Source of the DNA: AWTP1-13 sp035253505
Lineage (GTDB): Bacteria; Pseudomonadota; Alphaproteobacteria; Rhizobiales; Hyphomicrobiaceae
Length of the DNA: 27,660 nucleotides
Direction of reading: 5' to 3'
Assembly (NCBI GenBank): GCA_035253505.1
Contig: DATFCC010000343.1
Span: 1 to 27,660 of the forward strand
Made by a program: the position numbers and the translations under genes. The first letter of the stretch is position 1. Each line of letters begins with the position of its first letter. The notes under the pieces were generated by a model that did no database searches, was not told the DNA's origin, and was given only the letters and a program-made list of their open reading frames with translations. This document shows, piece by piece, positions 14,913 through 22,635 of this stretch.

Positions 14913-15404
14913 ATGAAGATCATCAGCGGCGGTCAGACCGGTGTGGACCGCGCGGCACTCGATGAGGCCATCGAGCGCGGCATGGACTGGGGCGGCTGGT
15001 GCCCCAAGGGAGGCTGGGCCGAGGACCTGCCCGATCCTCCGGGTGTCCTGCCCAAGTACCCGAAACTCAAGGAAACGCCGCTGCCCAACCCGGTGCAGCG
15101 CACGGAATGGAATGTCCGCGACAGCGACGCCGCACTGATCATCACCGAGTCCCGGGGCCTGTCGGCGTCCATCGGGACGCGGCGCGCGCACGAGTGGGCG
15201 CACAAGCACGGTAAGCCGGAACTCGTCGTCGACGCCACGGACGCGAGGGCCGCGGTTCACGCGGCTTCCTGGCTCAAGGCCCAGAAGAAGCGGTTTGGCC
15301 CGCACATGACCCTCAGCATCGGCGGGCCGCGCGAGAGCGAAACGCCCGGCATCTACGGCAAGGCCAGGGTGCTGATTGCCGCCGTGCTGGATGCAACCGC
15401 TTGA
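14913..15404 (+). CDS. Circularly permuted YpsA SLOG-family protein
   Basis: A 163-aa cytoplasmic protein of the cpYpsA family (earlier called putative molybdenum carrier). The opening 'MKIISGGQTGVDRAALDEAIERGMDWGGWCPKGGWAED' holds the glycine-rich nucleotide-binding loop and the conserved Gly-Trp-Cys-Pro-Lys-Gly motif; 'RTEWNVRDSDAALIITESRGLSASIGTRRAHEWA' is the second signature. SLOG proteins bind nucleotides or nucleotide-derived ligands, and comparative genomics links several SLOG families to stress signalling or conflict systems; a biochemical role for cpYpsA is not established. It lies 98 bp after the LysR gene on the same strand, perhaps with its own promoter. Confidence 0.85.
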   Translation: MKIISGGQTGVDRAALDEAIERGMDWGGWCPKGGWAEDLPDPPGVLPKYPKLKETPLPNPVQRTEWNVRDSDAALIITESRGLSASIGTRRAHEWAHKHGKPELVVDATDARAAVHAASWLKAQKKRFGPHMTLSIGGPRESETPGIYGKARVLIAAVLDATA

Positions 15405-15432
15405 ACGCGCACGGGTGCGGCCGGTAGGCCTC

Positions 15433-15642
15433 TCAGCGAAGGCGCACGATCTGCCATCTTTCCCGCTCGAGAACGTGGGAGAGTGCGCGGTCGAACAGCT
15501 CTCGGTAGGAAGAGGATACCTGCAAGCGGAATGCGTCATAGCGCCCGGGCACCAGCTTGCGCCCCACCTCGATCCGCGAGGGTGCCGTAAAGTCTTCGAG
15601 CAACTCGCCGCTCGCGTCCTTTACCGTCCACATAGCGTCCAT
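15433..15642 (-). CDS. Small protein of unknown function
   Basis: A predicted 69-aa protein from the ATG at 15642, chosen because AGAGG lies 7 bp upstream; in-frame ATGs at 15657 and 15648 would add five or two residues. The sequence has a beta-like first half ('MWTVKDASGELLEDFTAPSRIEVGRKL') and a helical, charged second half ('SSSYRELFDRALSHVLERERWQIVRLR'). I do not recognise a family. Amino-acid composition looks like real protein, unlike neighbouring chance frames. It converges with the SLOG gene (28-bp gap) and is divergent from rfbC. Confidence 0.5.
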   Translation of the reverse strand: MDAMWTVKDASGELLEDFTAPSRIEVGRKLVPGRYDAFRLQVSSSYRELFDRALSHVLERERWQIVRLR

Positions 15643-15699
15643 CGGCATGCCTCTCATTTGGGCATGAGCTTCTTCTGCCTAAATGGTAATCGGGTGGAC

Positions 15700-15735
15700 T
15701 TGTGCATCGCAATGCGACCTTTTGTGCACCGCGAT
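15700..15735 (+). repeat. Paired direct repeat in the rfb leader region
   Basis: TTGTGCATCGCAAT (15700-15713) recurs as TTGTGCACCGCGAT (15722-15735): 12 of 14 bases match, and the copies are 22 bp apart, two helical turns. It lies between the divergent small gene and rfbC, about 170 bp before the rfbC start. The spacing suggests two same-face binding sites for a regulator. Not verified. Confidence 0.4.
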
Positions 15736-15803
15736 AGATCCACCGCGGCGCCATGCGAGATGCAAATCGGGCCTGGTCGCCAAACTTCCTGCCCCAGGTC
15801 CTT

Positions 15804-15831
15804 GCACCGCTGGCCTAAATCCAGGCGGTGC
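15804..15831 (+). repeat. Hairpin in the leader of rfbC
   Basis: GCACCGCTGG (15804-15813) pairs with CCAGGCGGTGC (15821-15831), giving a 10-bp stem with one bulged G and loop CCTAAAT. It lies about 70 bp upstream of rfbC. There is no T tract after it, so a simple terminator is unlikely; an operator or leader RNA element is possible. Confidence 0.4.
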
Positions 15832-15903
15832 GATATGCCGCGTGGCCCCTGCAGCTCCGTGCTGAGGGTCGCGCAGGGATAGTCGGCATCCTGGAGGGTG
15901 CGC

Positions 15904-16455
15904 ATGGAAATCCGGCCCCTCGACATCGCCGATGTAAAACTCGTCAAGCCGGCGCGTTTCGTCGACGGCCGAGGCTTCTTCTCGGAGGTCTATCGGACCT
16001 CCGCATTCACGGAAGCGGGTCTGGCCGTGGAGTTCATCCAGGACAATCATTCGCGATCGAACAGGGCCGGCACCGTGCGCGGCCTGCACTTCCAGCTTCC
16101 TCCGCACGCCCAGGACAAGCTGGTGCGTGTGGTTCGCGGGCGCATTTTCGATGTCGCGGTGGATGTGCGGCGCCGATCGCCCACTTTCGGCCGTCACGTT
16201 GCAATCGAGCTCTCGGCGGAAAACTGGCTGCAGGTTTTCATCCCGGCGGGCTTCGCCCACGGATATTGCACGCTCGAGCCGGATACCGAGGTTCTCTACA
16301 AGGCTTCCGCCGCCTATGCTCCGCATGCCGACGCGGGCATCCTTTGGGACGATCCGGATCTGGCGATTGCTTGGCCGGTCGCTGCCGGAGCGGCGCTGCT
16401 GTCGGAGAAGGACACGAGGCTGCCGCGTCTCAAGGACGCTCCCGTTCTGTTCTAG
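15904..16455 (+). CDS. rfbC: dTDP-4-dehydrorhamnose 3,5-epimerase
   Basis: A 183-aa cupin-fold epimerase catalysing the third step of dTDP-L-rhamnose synthesis: dTDP-4-keto-6-deoxyglucose to dTDP-4-keto-L-rhamnose. Catalytic H62 ('RGLHFQ'), K72 and Y132 are present, with the usual 'RVVRGRIFDVAVDVRRRSPTFG' and 'FIPAGFAHGYCTL' motifs. Length is typical of the family. The ATG at 15904 has GGAGG 6 bp upstream; a GTG two codons earlier overlaps that site and is rejected. First gene of rfbCBDA; rfbB follows by 23 bp. Confidence 0.95.
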   Translation: MEIRPLDIADVKLVKPARFVDGRGFFSEVYRTSAFTEAGLAVEFIQDNHSRSNRAGTVRGLHFQLPPHAQDKLVRVVRGRIFDVAVDVRRRSPTFGRHVAIELSAENWLQVFIPAGFAHGYCTLEPDTEVLYKASAAYAPHADAGILWDDPDLAIAWPVAAGAALLSEKDTRLPRLKDAPVLF

Positions 16456-16478
16456 CGCCGTCGCGTCGGGGGATCGCC

Positions 16479-17555
16479 ATGAAGGTCGTGGTCACGGGAG
16501 GCGCGGGCTTCATCGGCTCGGCGGTGTGCCGCCACCTCGTCCGCGACCGGGGCTGGCACGTCACCAACGTCGACAAGCTGACGTACGCCGCCAATCCGGG
16601 CTCGCTGGGGTGCATCGCCACCCACGCGGGCTACCGCTTCGTGCATGCCGATATCTGCGATCGCGCGGCCATGGACCGCGTGCTGACCGAGGCCTCACCC
16701 GACGCCGTCATGCACCTGGCCGCGGAAAGTCACGTCGACCGGTCCATCGCCGGGCCGGCGCAATTCGTGCAAACCAACGTCGTCGGCACCTTCACCCTGC
16801 TCGAGGCCGTGCGATGCCATTGGGAAGGGTTGCCCGCGCACCGGCGCGATGCCTTCCGCTTCCTGCATGTGTCTACCGACGAGGTCTACGGCAGCGCGGC
16901 GCCCGATGAGCATTTCCATGAGGCGACACCGTACGATCCATGCTCGCCCTATTCGGCCAGCAAGGCGGCCTCCGACCACCTGGCGTCAGCCTGGCACCGC
17001 ACCTACGGGTTGCCGGTGCTGATCACCAACTGCTCCAACAACTATGGTCCCTACCATTTTCCCGAGAAGCTCATTCCGCTGCTGCTCCTGAACGCGCTCG
17101 AGGGCCTTCCGCTCCCCGTCTATGGCGATGGCCGGCACGAGCGCGATTGGCTGTACGTGGAGGATCATGCACGCGCGCTTGCGCTCGTGGTCGAGAGCGG
17201 CCGACCGGGCGAGACCTACAACATCGGCGGCCGCGCCCTGCGCCGGAACATCGAGGTCGTGCAGGCCCTGTGCGATCTGGTCGACCGGCTGCGGCCCAAC
17301 GGCACCTCGCGCCGAGGGCTCATCGAGTTCGTGCCCGACCGGCCGGGCCACGACCGCCGCTATGCCATCGATCCCGCCAAGATCGAACGCGAGCTCGGGT
17401 GGCGCCCGCGCGAGACCTTCGACAGCGGGCTGGAGAAGACCGTTGCCTGGTATCTCGGCAATGAAGCGTGGTGGCGTCCGCTGCGCGAACGCGTATACCG
17501 GGGCGAGCGTCTCGGCATGCGCGGACCCGCCGGGGCTCGCCAGGGACACCCATGA
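16479..17555 (+). CDS. rfbB: dTDP-glucose 4,6-dehydratase
   Basis: A 358-aa NAD-dependent extended short-chain dehydrogenase that makes dTDP-4-keto-6-deoxyglucose from dTDP-glucose, the second pathway step. Seen: the Rossmann motif GGAGFIG (7-13), the catalytic T133-D134-E135 triad of RfbB-type dehydratases, and Y158-x3-K162 in 'PYSASKAASDH'. 'NCSNNYGPYHFPEKLIPL' is another hallmark. The N-terminus begins at 'MKVVVTGGAG', with GGGGGA upstream. Its stop overlaps the rfbD start (ATGA), indicating translational coupling. Confidence 0.95.
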   Translation: MKVVVTGGAGFIGSAVCRHLVRDRGWHVTNVDKLTYAANPGSLGCIATHAGYRFVHADICDRAAMDRVLTEASPDAVMHLAAESHVDRSIAGPAQFVQTNVVGTFTLLEAVRCHWEGLPAHRRDAFRFLHVSTDEVYGSAAPDEHFHEATPYDPCSPYSASKAASDHLASAWHRTYGLPVLITNCSNNYGPYHFPEKLIPLLLLNALEGLPLPVYGDGRHERDWLYVEDHARALALVVESGRPGETYNIGGRALRRNIEVVQALCDLVDRLRPNGTSRRGLIEFVPDRPGHDRRYAIDPAKIERELGWRPRETFDSGLEKTVAWYLGNEAWWRPLRERVYRGERLGMRGPAGARQGHP

Positions 17556-18475
17556 ACCATGCTCCCATGCGCGTGCTGGTCATCGGCTCCCGGGGACAGG
17601 TGGCGCGCGCGCTGCTCGCGACCCTGCCGCGTCACGGTTTCGACGTCGCCGTGGCCGCCCGCCCGCAGATCGACCTGGCAAGGCCGGAGACGGTTGCGGC
17701 GGCCATCCGGCACGTCCGGCCGCAGGTGGTCATCAATCCGGCGGCATACACCCTCGTCGATCGCGCCGAGGACGAGCCGGCCCTTGCCATGGCGATCAAC
17801 GCCGACGGCGCCCGTGCCGTCGCCGAGCAGGCGCGCGAGGCGGGCGCTGCCATTCTCCACCTCTCCACCGACTACGTCTTCGACGGCACCAAATCGTCGC
17901 CCTATGTCGAGACCGATCCCACCGCGCCGCTCGGCGTCTATGGGCGGTCGAAGCTCGCCGGCGAGCGCGCCGTCGCGGCGGCCAATCCACGCCATGCGAT
18001 CTTGCGCACCGCCTGGGTATGCAGCCCGTATGGATCGAACTTTCTCCTGACGATGCTTCGCCTAGCCGGCGAGCGGACTGAGCTGCGGGTGGTGGACGAC
18101 CAGCGCGGCGCGCCTACGTTCGCTGCCGACATCGCCGAGGCGATGGTGCCGATCGTGGCAGGCCTCGGGCAAGGCGGCGGCCCAGACGACCGTTGCGGCA
18201 TCTTCCACATCGCCAGCGCCGGAGAAGCCACCTGGTGCGGGTTCGCCCGAGCCATCATGGCGGGCTCGGCGGCGCGTGGCGGGCCGTGCGCGAAAGTCGT
18301 GCCGATCCCGGGCCGCGACTATCCGGCCAAGGCGGCGCGGCCAGCCTATTCCAAGCTCTCGACCGACAAGCTGAAGCGCGTGTTCGGCATCGACATGCCC
18401 GATTGGCAAGACGGTCTGTCGCGCTGCCTTGACGCGCATTTCGGCACCCAGCCTGAAGGACGGGGGGCACGATGA
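17552..18475 (+). CDS. rfbD: dTDP-4-dehydrorhamnose reductase
   Basis: A 307-aa NAD(P)H-dependent reductase for the last step, forming dTDP-L-rhamnose. Features: 'VLVIGSRGQVARALL' nucleotide-binding start (8-22), 'VINPAAYTLVDRAEDEPALAMAINADG', 'LSTDYVFDG' (104-112) and the catalytic Y130-x3-K134 in 'GVYGRSKLAGE'. The loop GSRGQ replaces the more usual G-x-x-GQLG, a small variation. ATG at 17552 has AGGGA upstream and overlaps the rfbB stop; another ATG at 17567 is possible. The stop overlaps rfbA by ATGA. Confidence 0.94.
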   Translation: MNHAPMRVLVIGSRGQVARALLATLPRHGFDVAVAARPQIDLARPETVAAAIRHVRPQVVINPAAYTLVDRAEDEPALAMAINADGARAVAEQAREAGAAILHLSTDYVFDGTKSSPYVETDPTAPLGVYGRSKLAGERAVAAANPRHAILRTAWVCSPYGSNFLLTMLRLAGERTELRVVDDQRGAPTFAADIAEAMVPIVAGLGQGGGPDDRCGIFHIASAGEATWCGFARAIMAGSAARGGPCAKVVPIPGRDYPAKAARPAYSKLSTDKLKRVFGIDMPDWQDGLSRCLDAHFGTQPEGRGAR

Positions 18476-19344
18476 AGGGCATCATTCTGGCCGGCGGCAG
18501 CGGCACGCGTCTCTACCCGTTGACGCTGTCGGTCTCCAAGCAGCTCTTGCCGGTCTACGACAAACCGCTGATCTACTATCCGCTGTCCGTGCTGATGCTT
18601 GCCGGCATCCGAGACATCCTGGTCATCACCACGCCCCATGACCAGCCGTTGTTTCGCACCCTGCTCGGTGACGGCCGGCAGTTCGGCCTGCACCTGAGCT
18701 ACGCGATGCAGCCGAGGCCGGAAGGTCTGGCGCAAGCCTTCCTCATCGGAGCCGATTTCATCGGCAAGGACCGGTGCGCGCTCGTTCTGGGCGACAACAT
18801 CTTCTACGGACACGGCCTGACCGATGCTCTGTCGCTCGCTGCCCGACGCGAGAGCGGGGCGACGGTCTTCGCCTATGAGGTCACGGATCCCGAGCGCTAT
18901 GGCGTGGTCGAGTTCGACGCCGAGGGTCGCGCCGTCAGCATCGAGGAGAAGCCGACCGCGCCGCGCTCCAATCACGCCGTTACCGGCCTCTACTTCTATG
19001 ACAACGCGGTCCTCGACTACGCGCGCGAAATCACGCCGTCTGCCCGTGGCGAGCTTGAAATCACCGATATCAACCGGCGCTATCTCGGCCAGGGTCACCT
19101 GCACGTGGAGCGGCTCGGGCGCGGCTATGCATGGCTCGACACCGGCACGTTCGACAGTCTCGCCGCGGCCGGAGACTTCGTCGCCACCCTGGAGCGGCGG
19201 CAGGGCCTGAAGATCGCCTGCCCCGAGGAGATCGCCCTGAGGCTTGGCTTCGTAACGCCTGACGCCATCGCACCCTGGCTCGACCGGCTCGGCAGGTCGA
19301 CCTACGCCGACTACGTGCGACGCGTCGCGGCCAGTCTGCGATAG
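18472..19344 (+). CDS. rfbA: Glucose-1-phosphate thymidylyltransferase
   Basis: A 290-aa nucleotidyltransferase that joins glucose-1-phosphate and dTTP to give dTDP-glucose, the entry step of the pathway and usually feedback-inhibited by dTDP-L-rhamnose. Seen: the signature 'LAGGSGTRLYPLT' (6-18), 'SKQLLPVYDKPLIYYPLSVLMLAGI', the metal-binding Asp in 'LVLGDNIFYGHG' and 'VVEFDAEGRAVSIEEKP'. Length fits the RmlA family. It starts inside the rfbD stop (ATGA) and is the last gene of the operon. No glycosyltransferase or polysaccharide export gene follows, so the rhamnose acceptor is unknown. Confidence 0.95.
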   Translation: MKGIILAGGSGTRLYPLTLSVSKQLLPVYDKPLIYYPLSVLMLAGIRDILVITTPHDQPLFRTLLGDGRQFGLHLSYAMQPRPEGLAQAFLIGADFIGKDRCALVLGDNIFYGHGLTDALSLAARRESGATVFAYEVTDPERYGVVEFDAEGRAVSIEEKPTAPRSNHAVTGLYFYDNAVLDYAREITPSARGELEITDINRRYLGQGHLHVERLGRGYAWLDTGTFDSLAAAGDFVATLERRQGLKIACPEEIALRLGFVTPDAIAPWLDRLGRSTYADYVRRVAASLR

Positions 19345-19345
19345 A

Positions 19346-19367
19346 AGCGGGATTGGAGCGGGATAGG
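19346..19367. repeat. Tandem 11-bp repeat after rfbA
   Basis: AGCGGGATTGG is followed immediately by AGCGGGATAGG: two copies with one mismatch, one helical turn apart. It begins one base after the rfbA stop, about 220 bp before kup. It could be an operator for kup or replication slippage; no further copies are seen. Confidence 0.4.
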
Positions 19368-19590
19368 CGAATTTCGCAGCAGTGCCATGTCCTTTGCCGA
19401 CGGCTGAAGAGCCATAAATAAACGGCGTTCAGTCGTTTGCAGCCGTATCTGTAGCGACGCAATGGCTGCCGCCGGCCGGCTCACTGACGCCGATGGCGAA
19501 GGCGGACTTCCGCCGAAGCTTGTACGGGTGTATAAGCCGCGCCCATTCTGCGCCGCAGCGCTGCCCACAAGGGGTGAACCCGCTCTTCCG

Positions 19591-21483
19591 ATGGCACAAC
19601 CTGCCGCTGCAGCCCGCAGCACTGCCGAGAATGGGCACTCCGATAGTCGCTTCTGGGCGCTTGCGCTCGGATCGCTTGGTGTGGTGTTCGGCGACATCGG
19701 CACCAGCCCCCTTTACGCCCTGCGCGAGGCGGTCAAAGCGACAAGCGGCGGGCCGGAGGCTGTCCTTGGCGTGCTCTCGCTCGTGGTGTGGACGATGCTT
19801 CTCATCGTCACGCTCAAGTATGTGCTGGTGCTGCTCAATGCCGACAACAAGGGCGAGGGCGGAACCTTCGCACTGATGGCGCTGGGCCAGTCGGTCGCCA
19901 AGCGCAGCGCATCCTTGATCCTGTTCCTCGGCGTGGTCGGCGCCGCCTTCTTCTACGGCGATGCGGTGCTCACGCCCGCCATCTCCGTCTTATCCGCCGT
20001 GGAAGGCCTCAACCTGGTCGCCCCGCAGCTCGACCACCTCGTCCTGCCGTTGACCGTGGCGATCCTGGTGCTGCTGTTTGCCGTGCAGTCGCACGGAACT
20101 GCGCTGGTGGCGCAGTTCTTCGGTCCGGTCATGCTCGTGTGGTTCGCGGCGCTGGCTGCCGGCGGCCTCATCCATATCATCGACGATCCGCGCGTCTTCC
20201 AGGCGCTCAACCCTCTTGTCGGCGTGGAGTTCATCCTCACCCACGGCATCGTCGGCCTTGTCGTCATGGGCCTGGTGTTCCTGGCCGTCACCGGCGCCGA
20301 GGCCCTCTACGCCGACCTTGGCCATTTCGGCCGCAAGCCCATCCAGGTGGCCTGGCTCGCCATCATTCAGCCCGCCCTGATCCTGAACTATTTCGGTCAG
20401 GGCGCCTTGCTGCTGGCCCATCCCGATGCCATCGACAATCCGTTCTACCGCCTCTACCCGGGCTGGGCGCTGATCCCGATGGTCATCCTGGCGACCATCG
20501 CCACCGTGATCGCCAGTCAAGCCGTCATCACGGGCGCCTTCTCGTTCACGCGGCAGGCCATACAGCTCGGCCTCGTGCCGCGGCTCACCATTCGCCACAC
20601 ATCGGAGAGCATGGCCGGCCAGATCTACCTGCCGCGCGTCAACCAGATCCTGTTCGTCGGCGTGCTCATCGTCACCTTGATGTTCCGCAGCTCCAGCAGC
20701 CTCGCCGCCGCCTATGGCCTGTCGGTGACGGCGACCATGGTGGTCGACAGCCTGATGGCCTTCTTCGTCGTCTGGCGTTGCTGGAACTGGCCGGTATGGA
20801 AGGTGGCCCTGCTGATCGTGCCGCTGCTGCAGATCGAGCAGGCCTTCCTCGCCGCCAACGTGCTCAAGGTGCAGGAGGGCGGCTGGCTGCCGCTTGCCAT
20901 TGCCATTGCCATCACGTTGCTGGTGCTGACGTGGGTGCGCGGCTCTGCAAGCCTCAATCGCGCGACCCGCAAGAGCGAGGCCGATCTGGAATGGCTGGTG
21001 CGCAAGCTCGAGGCGAAGCCGCCGCACCGCGTGCCGGGAACCGCGGTATTCCTTACCGGCGACCCTTATTCGGCGCCCACCTCGCTGATGCACAACCTGA
21101 AGCACAATCGGGTTCTGCACGAGCGCAACATCATCCTCACCATCAAGACCGAGGACACGCCGCGGGTGCCGCGCCACGAGCGCGTGGAGATCGACAAGGT
21201 GGAGGATACCTTCATCCGCGTGATCGCCCACTACGGCTTCATGGAAACGCCGAGCGTGCCGAAGATCCTGGAGCACTGCCGCCGCAAGGACCTCAACATC
21301 GATATCTCGGCAACCTCCTTCTTCCTGTCCCGCCGCTCGCTCAAGACCTCGCTGAAGTCCGAAATGCCGCGCTGGCAGGAACTTCTCTTCATCTGGCTGA
21401 CAGGCCGCGCCGAGGATGCGACGGAGTATTTCCGCATCCCGAGCGATCGCGTGGTCGAGGTCGGAACGCAGGTCATGGTGTAG
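19591..21483 (+). CDS. kup: Low-affinity potassium uptake protein Kup
   Basis: A Kup (KUP/HAK/KT) family potassium-proton symporter in the inner membrane. From the ATG at 19591 it is 630 aa, close to usual family length. The family hallmark 'ALALGSLGVVFGDIGTSPLYALREA' begins near residue 22, followed by about twelve membrane segments and a hydrophilic cytoplasmic C-terminal domain. 'EALYADLGHFGRKPIQVAWL' is another conserved loop. The frame is open back to an ATG at 19462, which would add 43 residues rich in Pro, Arg and Ala; I prefer 19591, but the ribosome binding site there is weak. It follows rfbA by 246 bp and converges with ilvE. Confidence 0.93.
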   Translation: MAQPAAAARSTAENGHSDSRFWALALGSLGVVFGDIGTSPLYALREAVKATSGGPEAVLGVLSLVVWTMLLIVTLKYVLVLLNADNKGEGGTFALMALGQSVAKRSASLILFLGVVGAAFFYGDAVLTPAISVLSAVEGLNLVAPQLDHLVLPLTVAILVLLFAVQSHGTALVAQFFGPVMLVWFAALAAGGLIHIIDDPRVFQALNPLVGVEFILTHGIVGLVVMGLVFLAVTGAEALYADLGHFGRKPIQVAWLAIIQPALILNYFGQGALLLAHPDAIDNPFYRLYPGWALIPMVILATIATVIASQAVITGAFSFTRQAIQLGLVPRLTIRHTSESMAGQIYLPRVNQILFVGVLIVTLMFRSSSSLAAAYGLSVTATMVVDSLMAFFVVWRCWNWPVWKVALLIVPLLQIEQAFLAANVLKVQEGGWLPLAIAIAITLLVLTWVRGSASLNRATRKSEADLEWLVRKLEAKPPHRVPGTAVFLTGDPYSAPTSLMHNLKHNRVLHERNIILTIKTEDTPRVPRHERVEIDKVEDTFIRVIAHYGFMETPSVPKILEHCRRKDLNIDISATSFFLSRRSLKTSLKSEMPRWQELLFIWLTGRAEDATEYFRIPSDRVVEVGTQVMV

Positions 21484-21490
21484 GTATTCG

Positions 21491-21508
21491 GGCCGCCGCA
21501 GAGCGGCC
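21491..21508. terminator. Possible bidirectional hairpin between kup and ilvE
   Basis: GGCCGC-CGCAGA-GCGGCC forms a 6-bp GC stem 8 bp after the kup stop in the convergent gap with ilvE. No T tract follows on either strand, so the terminator role rests on position alone. Confidence 0.3.
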
Positions 21509-21584
21509 GTCGGATCGGTGGCCGGCGGCTGTCGTCCCCCCGCATGCTCAGCCGTGGATCGACGGTCACAACGGCTCGGAAGGC

Positions 21585-22478
21585 CTACTCGGCCGCCACC
21601 TTCTTGGGTTGCACGGCGGCGCTGTAGTCGTTGATCAGCGTCTCGCAGATGCGGCCGGGCTTGTAGATGTTCGTGCCAATCTCCGACACGGGCGTGACCT
21701 CCGCGGCGGTGCCGACCAGGAAGCACTCGGAGAAGGAGCCGAGCTCATCGGGCATGATGGTGCGCTCCACCACCTGCATGCCCCGCTTCTTGGCGAGCCC
21801 AATGACCGTGCGGCGGGTGATGCCGTCAAGGAAGCAATCGGGCGTCGGCGTGTGCAGAACGCCGTCCTTGATGAAGAAGATGTTGGCGCCCGTGCACTCG
21901 GCAACGCGCCCGCGCCAGTCGTACATCAGCGCGTCGGCATAGCCCATGCGCTCGGCGCGGTGCTTCTCGAGGGTGCAGATCATGTAGAGCCCGGCCGCCT
22001 TGGTCTTGGCGGGTGCCGTGGCCGGATCGGGGCGGCGGAATTGCGCGATCGTCAGGCGGATGCCCTTGAGGCGCTGCTCCATCGGGAAGTAGGAGCCCCA
22101 GTCCCAGGCGGCGACGGCGAGGTGGATCTTGGTTGCCTGGGCGGAGACACCCATCATCTCGCTGCCCCGCCAGGCGATGGGCCGCACGTAGCAGTCGGTC
22201 AGGTTGTTGGCCTTGATGGTCTCGCGGCAGGCCTTGTCGATCTCCTCGACGCTGTAGGGAATGGTGAAATCGAGCGTCTTGGCACCCTCGTAGAGCCGCT
22301 GGCTGTGCTGGGAGAGCTCGAAGATCTCGCCACCGTACGCGCGCTCCCCCTCGAATACCGCGCTGGCATAGTGCAGGCCGTGGCTCAGCACGTGCAGGTT
22401 CGCGTCCCGCCAGGGTACCAGCTTGCCGTCGAACCAGATGAAGCCATCGCGGTCGTGATAGGGGACCAGGTCGGCCAT
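21585..22478 (-). CDS. ilvE: Branched-chain amino acid aminotransferase
   Basis: A 297-aa class IV PLP aminotransferase, the last step of leucine, isoleucine and valine synthesis using glutamate as amino donor. Seen: 'VLSHGLHYASAVFEGERAY' (30-48), the PLP lysine K160 in 'TKAAGLYM', and 'RGRVAECTGANIFFIKDG' with 'LDGITRRTVIGLAKKRG'. The related D-amino-acid transaminases and 4-amino-4-deoxychorismate lyases share the fold, but length and motifs fit IlvE. The ATG at 22478 has AAGGAGAGA upstream. It is divergent from the MarR gene, with overlapping promoter sequences likely. Confidence 0.92.
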   Translation of the reverse strand: MADLVPYHDRDGFIWFDGKLVPWRDANLHVLSHGLHYASAVFEGERAYGGEIFELSQHSQRLYEGAKTLDFTIPYSVEEIDKACRETIKANNLTDCYVRPIAWRGSEMMGVSAQATKIHLAVAAWDWGSYFPMEQRLKGIRLTIAQFRRPDPATAPAKTKAAGLYMICTLEKHRAERMGYADALMYDWRGRVAECTGANIFFIKDGVLHTPTPDCFLDGITRRTVIGLAKKRGMQVVERTIMPDELGSFSECFLVGTAAEVTPVSEIGTNIYKPGRICETLINDYSAAVQPKKVAAE

Positions 22479-22590
22479 GCGCTCTCTCTCCTTCAGGATC
22501 GGTGCCGCGGCGATGATTGCTCGGATCGTGGCCGGCACACACAGCCTGGCAGGCGCGCCGCCACGCGGCCTCGGAGCCCTGTAAAATCGC

Positions 22591-22635
22591 TTGCCAGCAC
22601 TAACAATCGGGGTCAAATAAGTCAACATGGCTGAC
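22591..22635 (+). promoter_or_regulatory. Possible MarR-gene promoter with start-codon dyad
   Basis: TTGCCA (22591-22596) and CAAATA (22614-22619) are spaced 17 bp apart and would start transcription at or within a few bases of the ATG at 22627; no ribosome binding site is obvious, so a leaderless mRNA is possible. GTCA-N7-TGAC (22621-22635) spans the start codon and could be an autoregulatory operator. On the minus strand, TTGACT lies in the same place and could serve ilvE. Confidence 0.35.

Noticed and set aside
19345..19590. A c-di-AMP (ydaO-type) riboswitch ahead of kup
   Set aside because: That riboswitch is typical of Firmicutes and related groups; no matching conserved core was seen, only short hairpins.
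19788..22634. A 948-codon plus-strand frame across kup and ilvE
   Set aside because: It overlaps kup in another frame and runs antisense through ilvE; the translation is Arg/Pro/His-rich without motifs.
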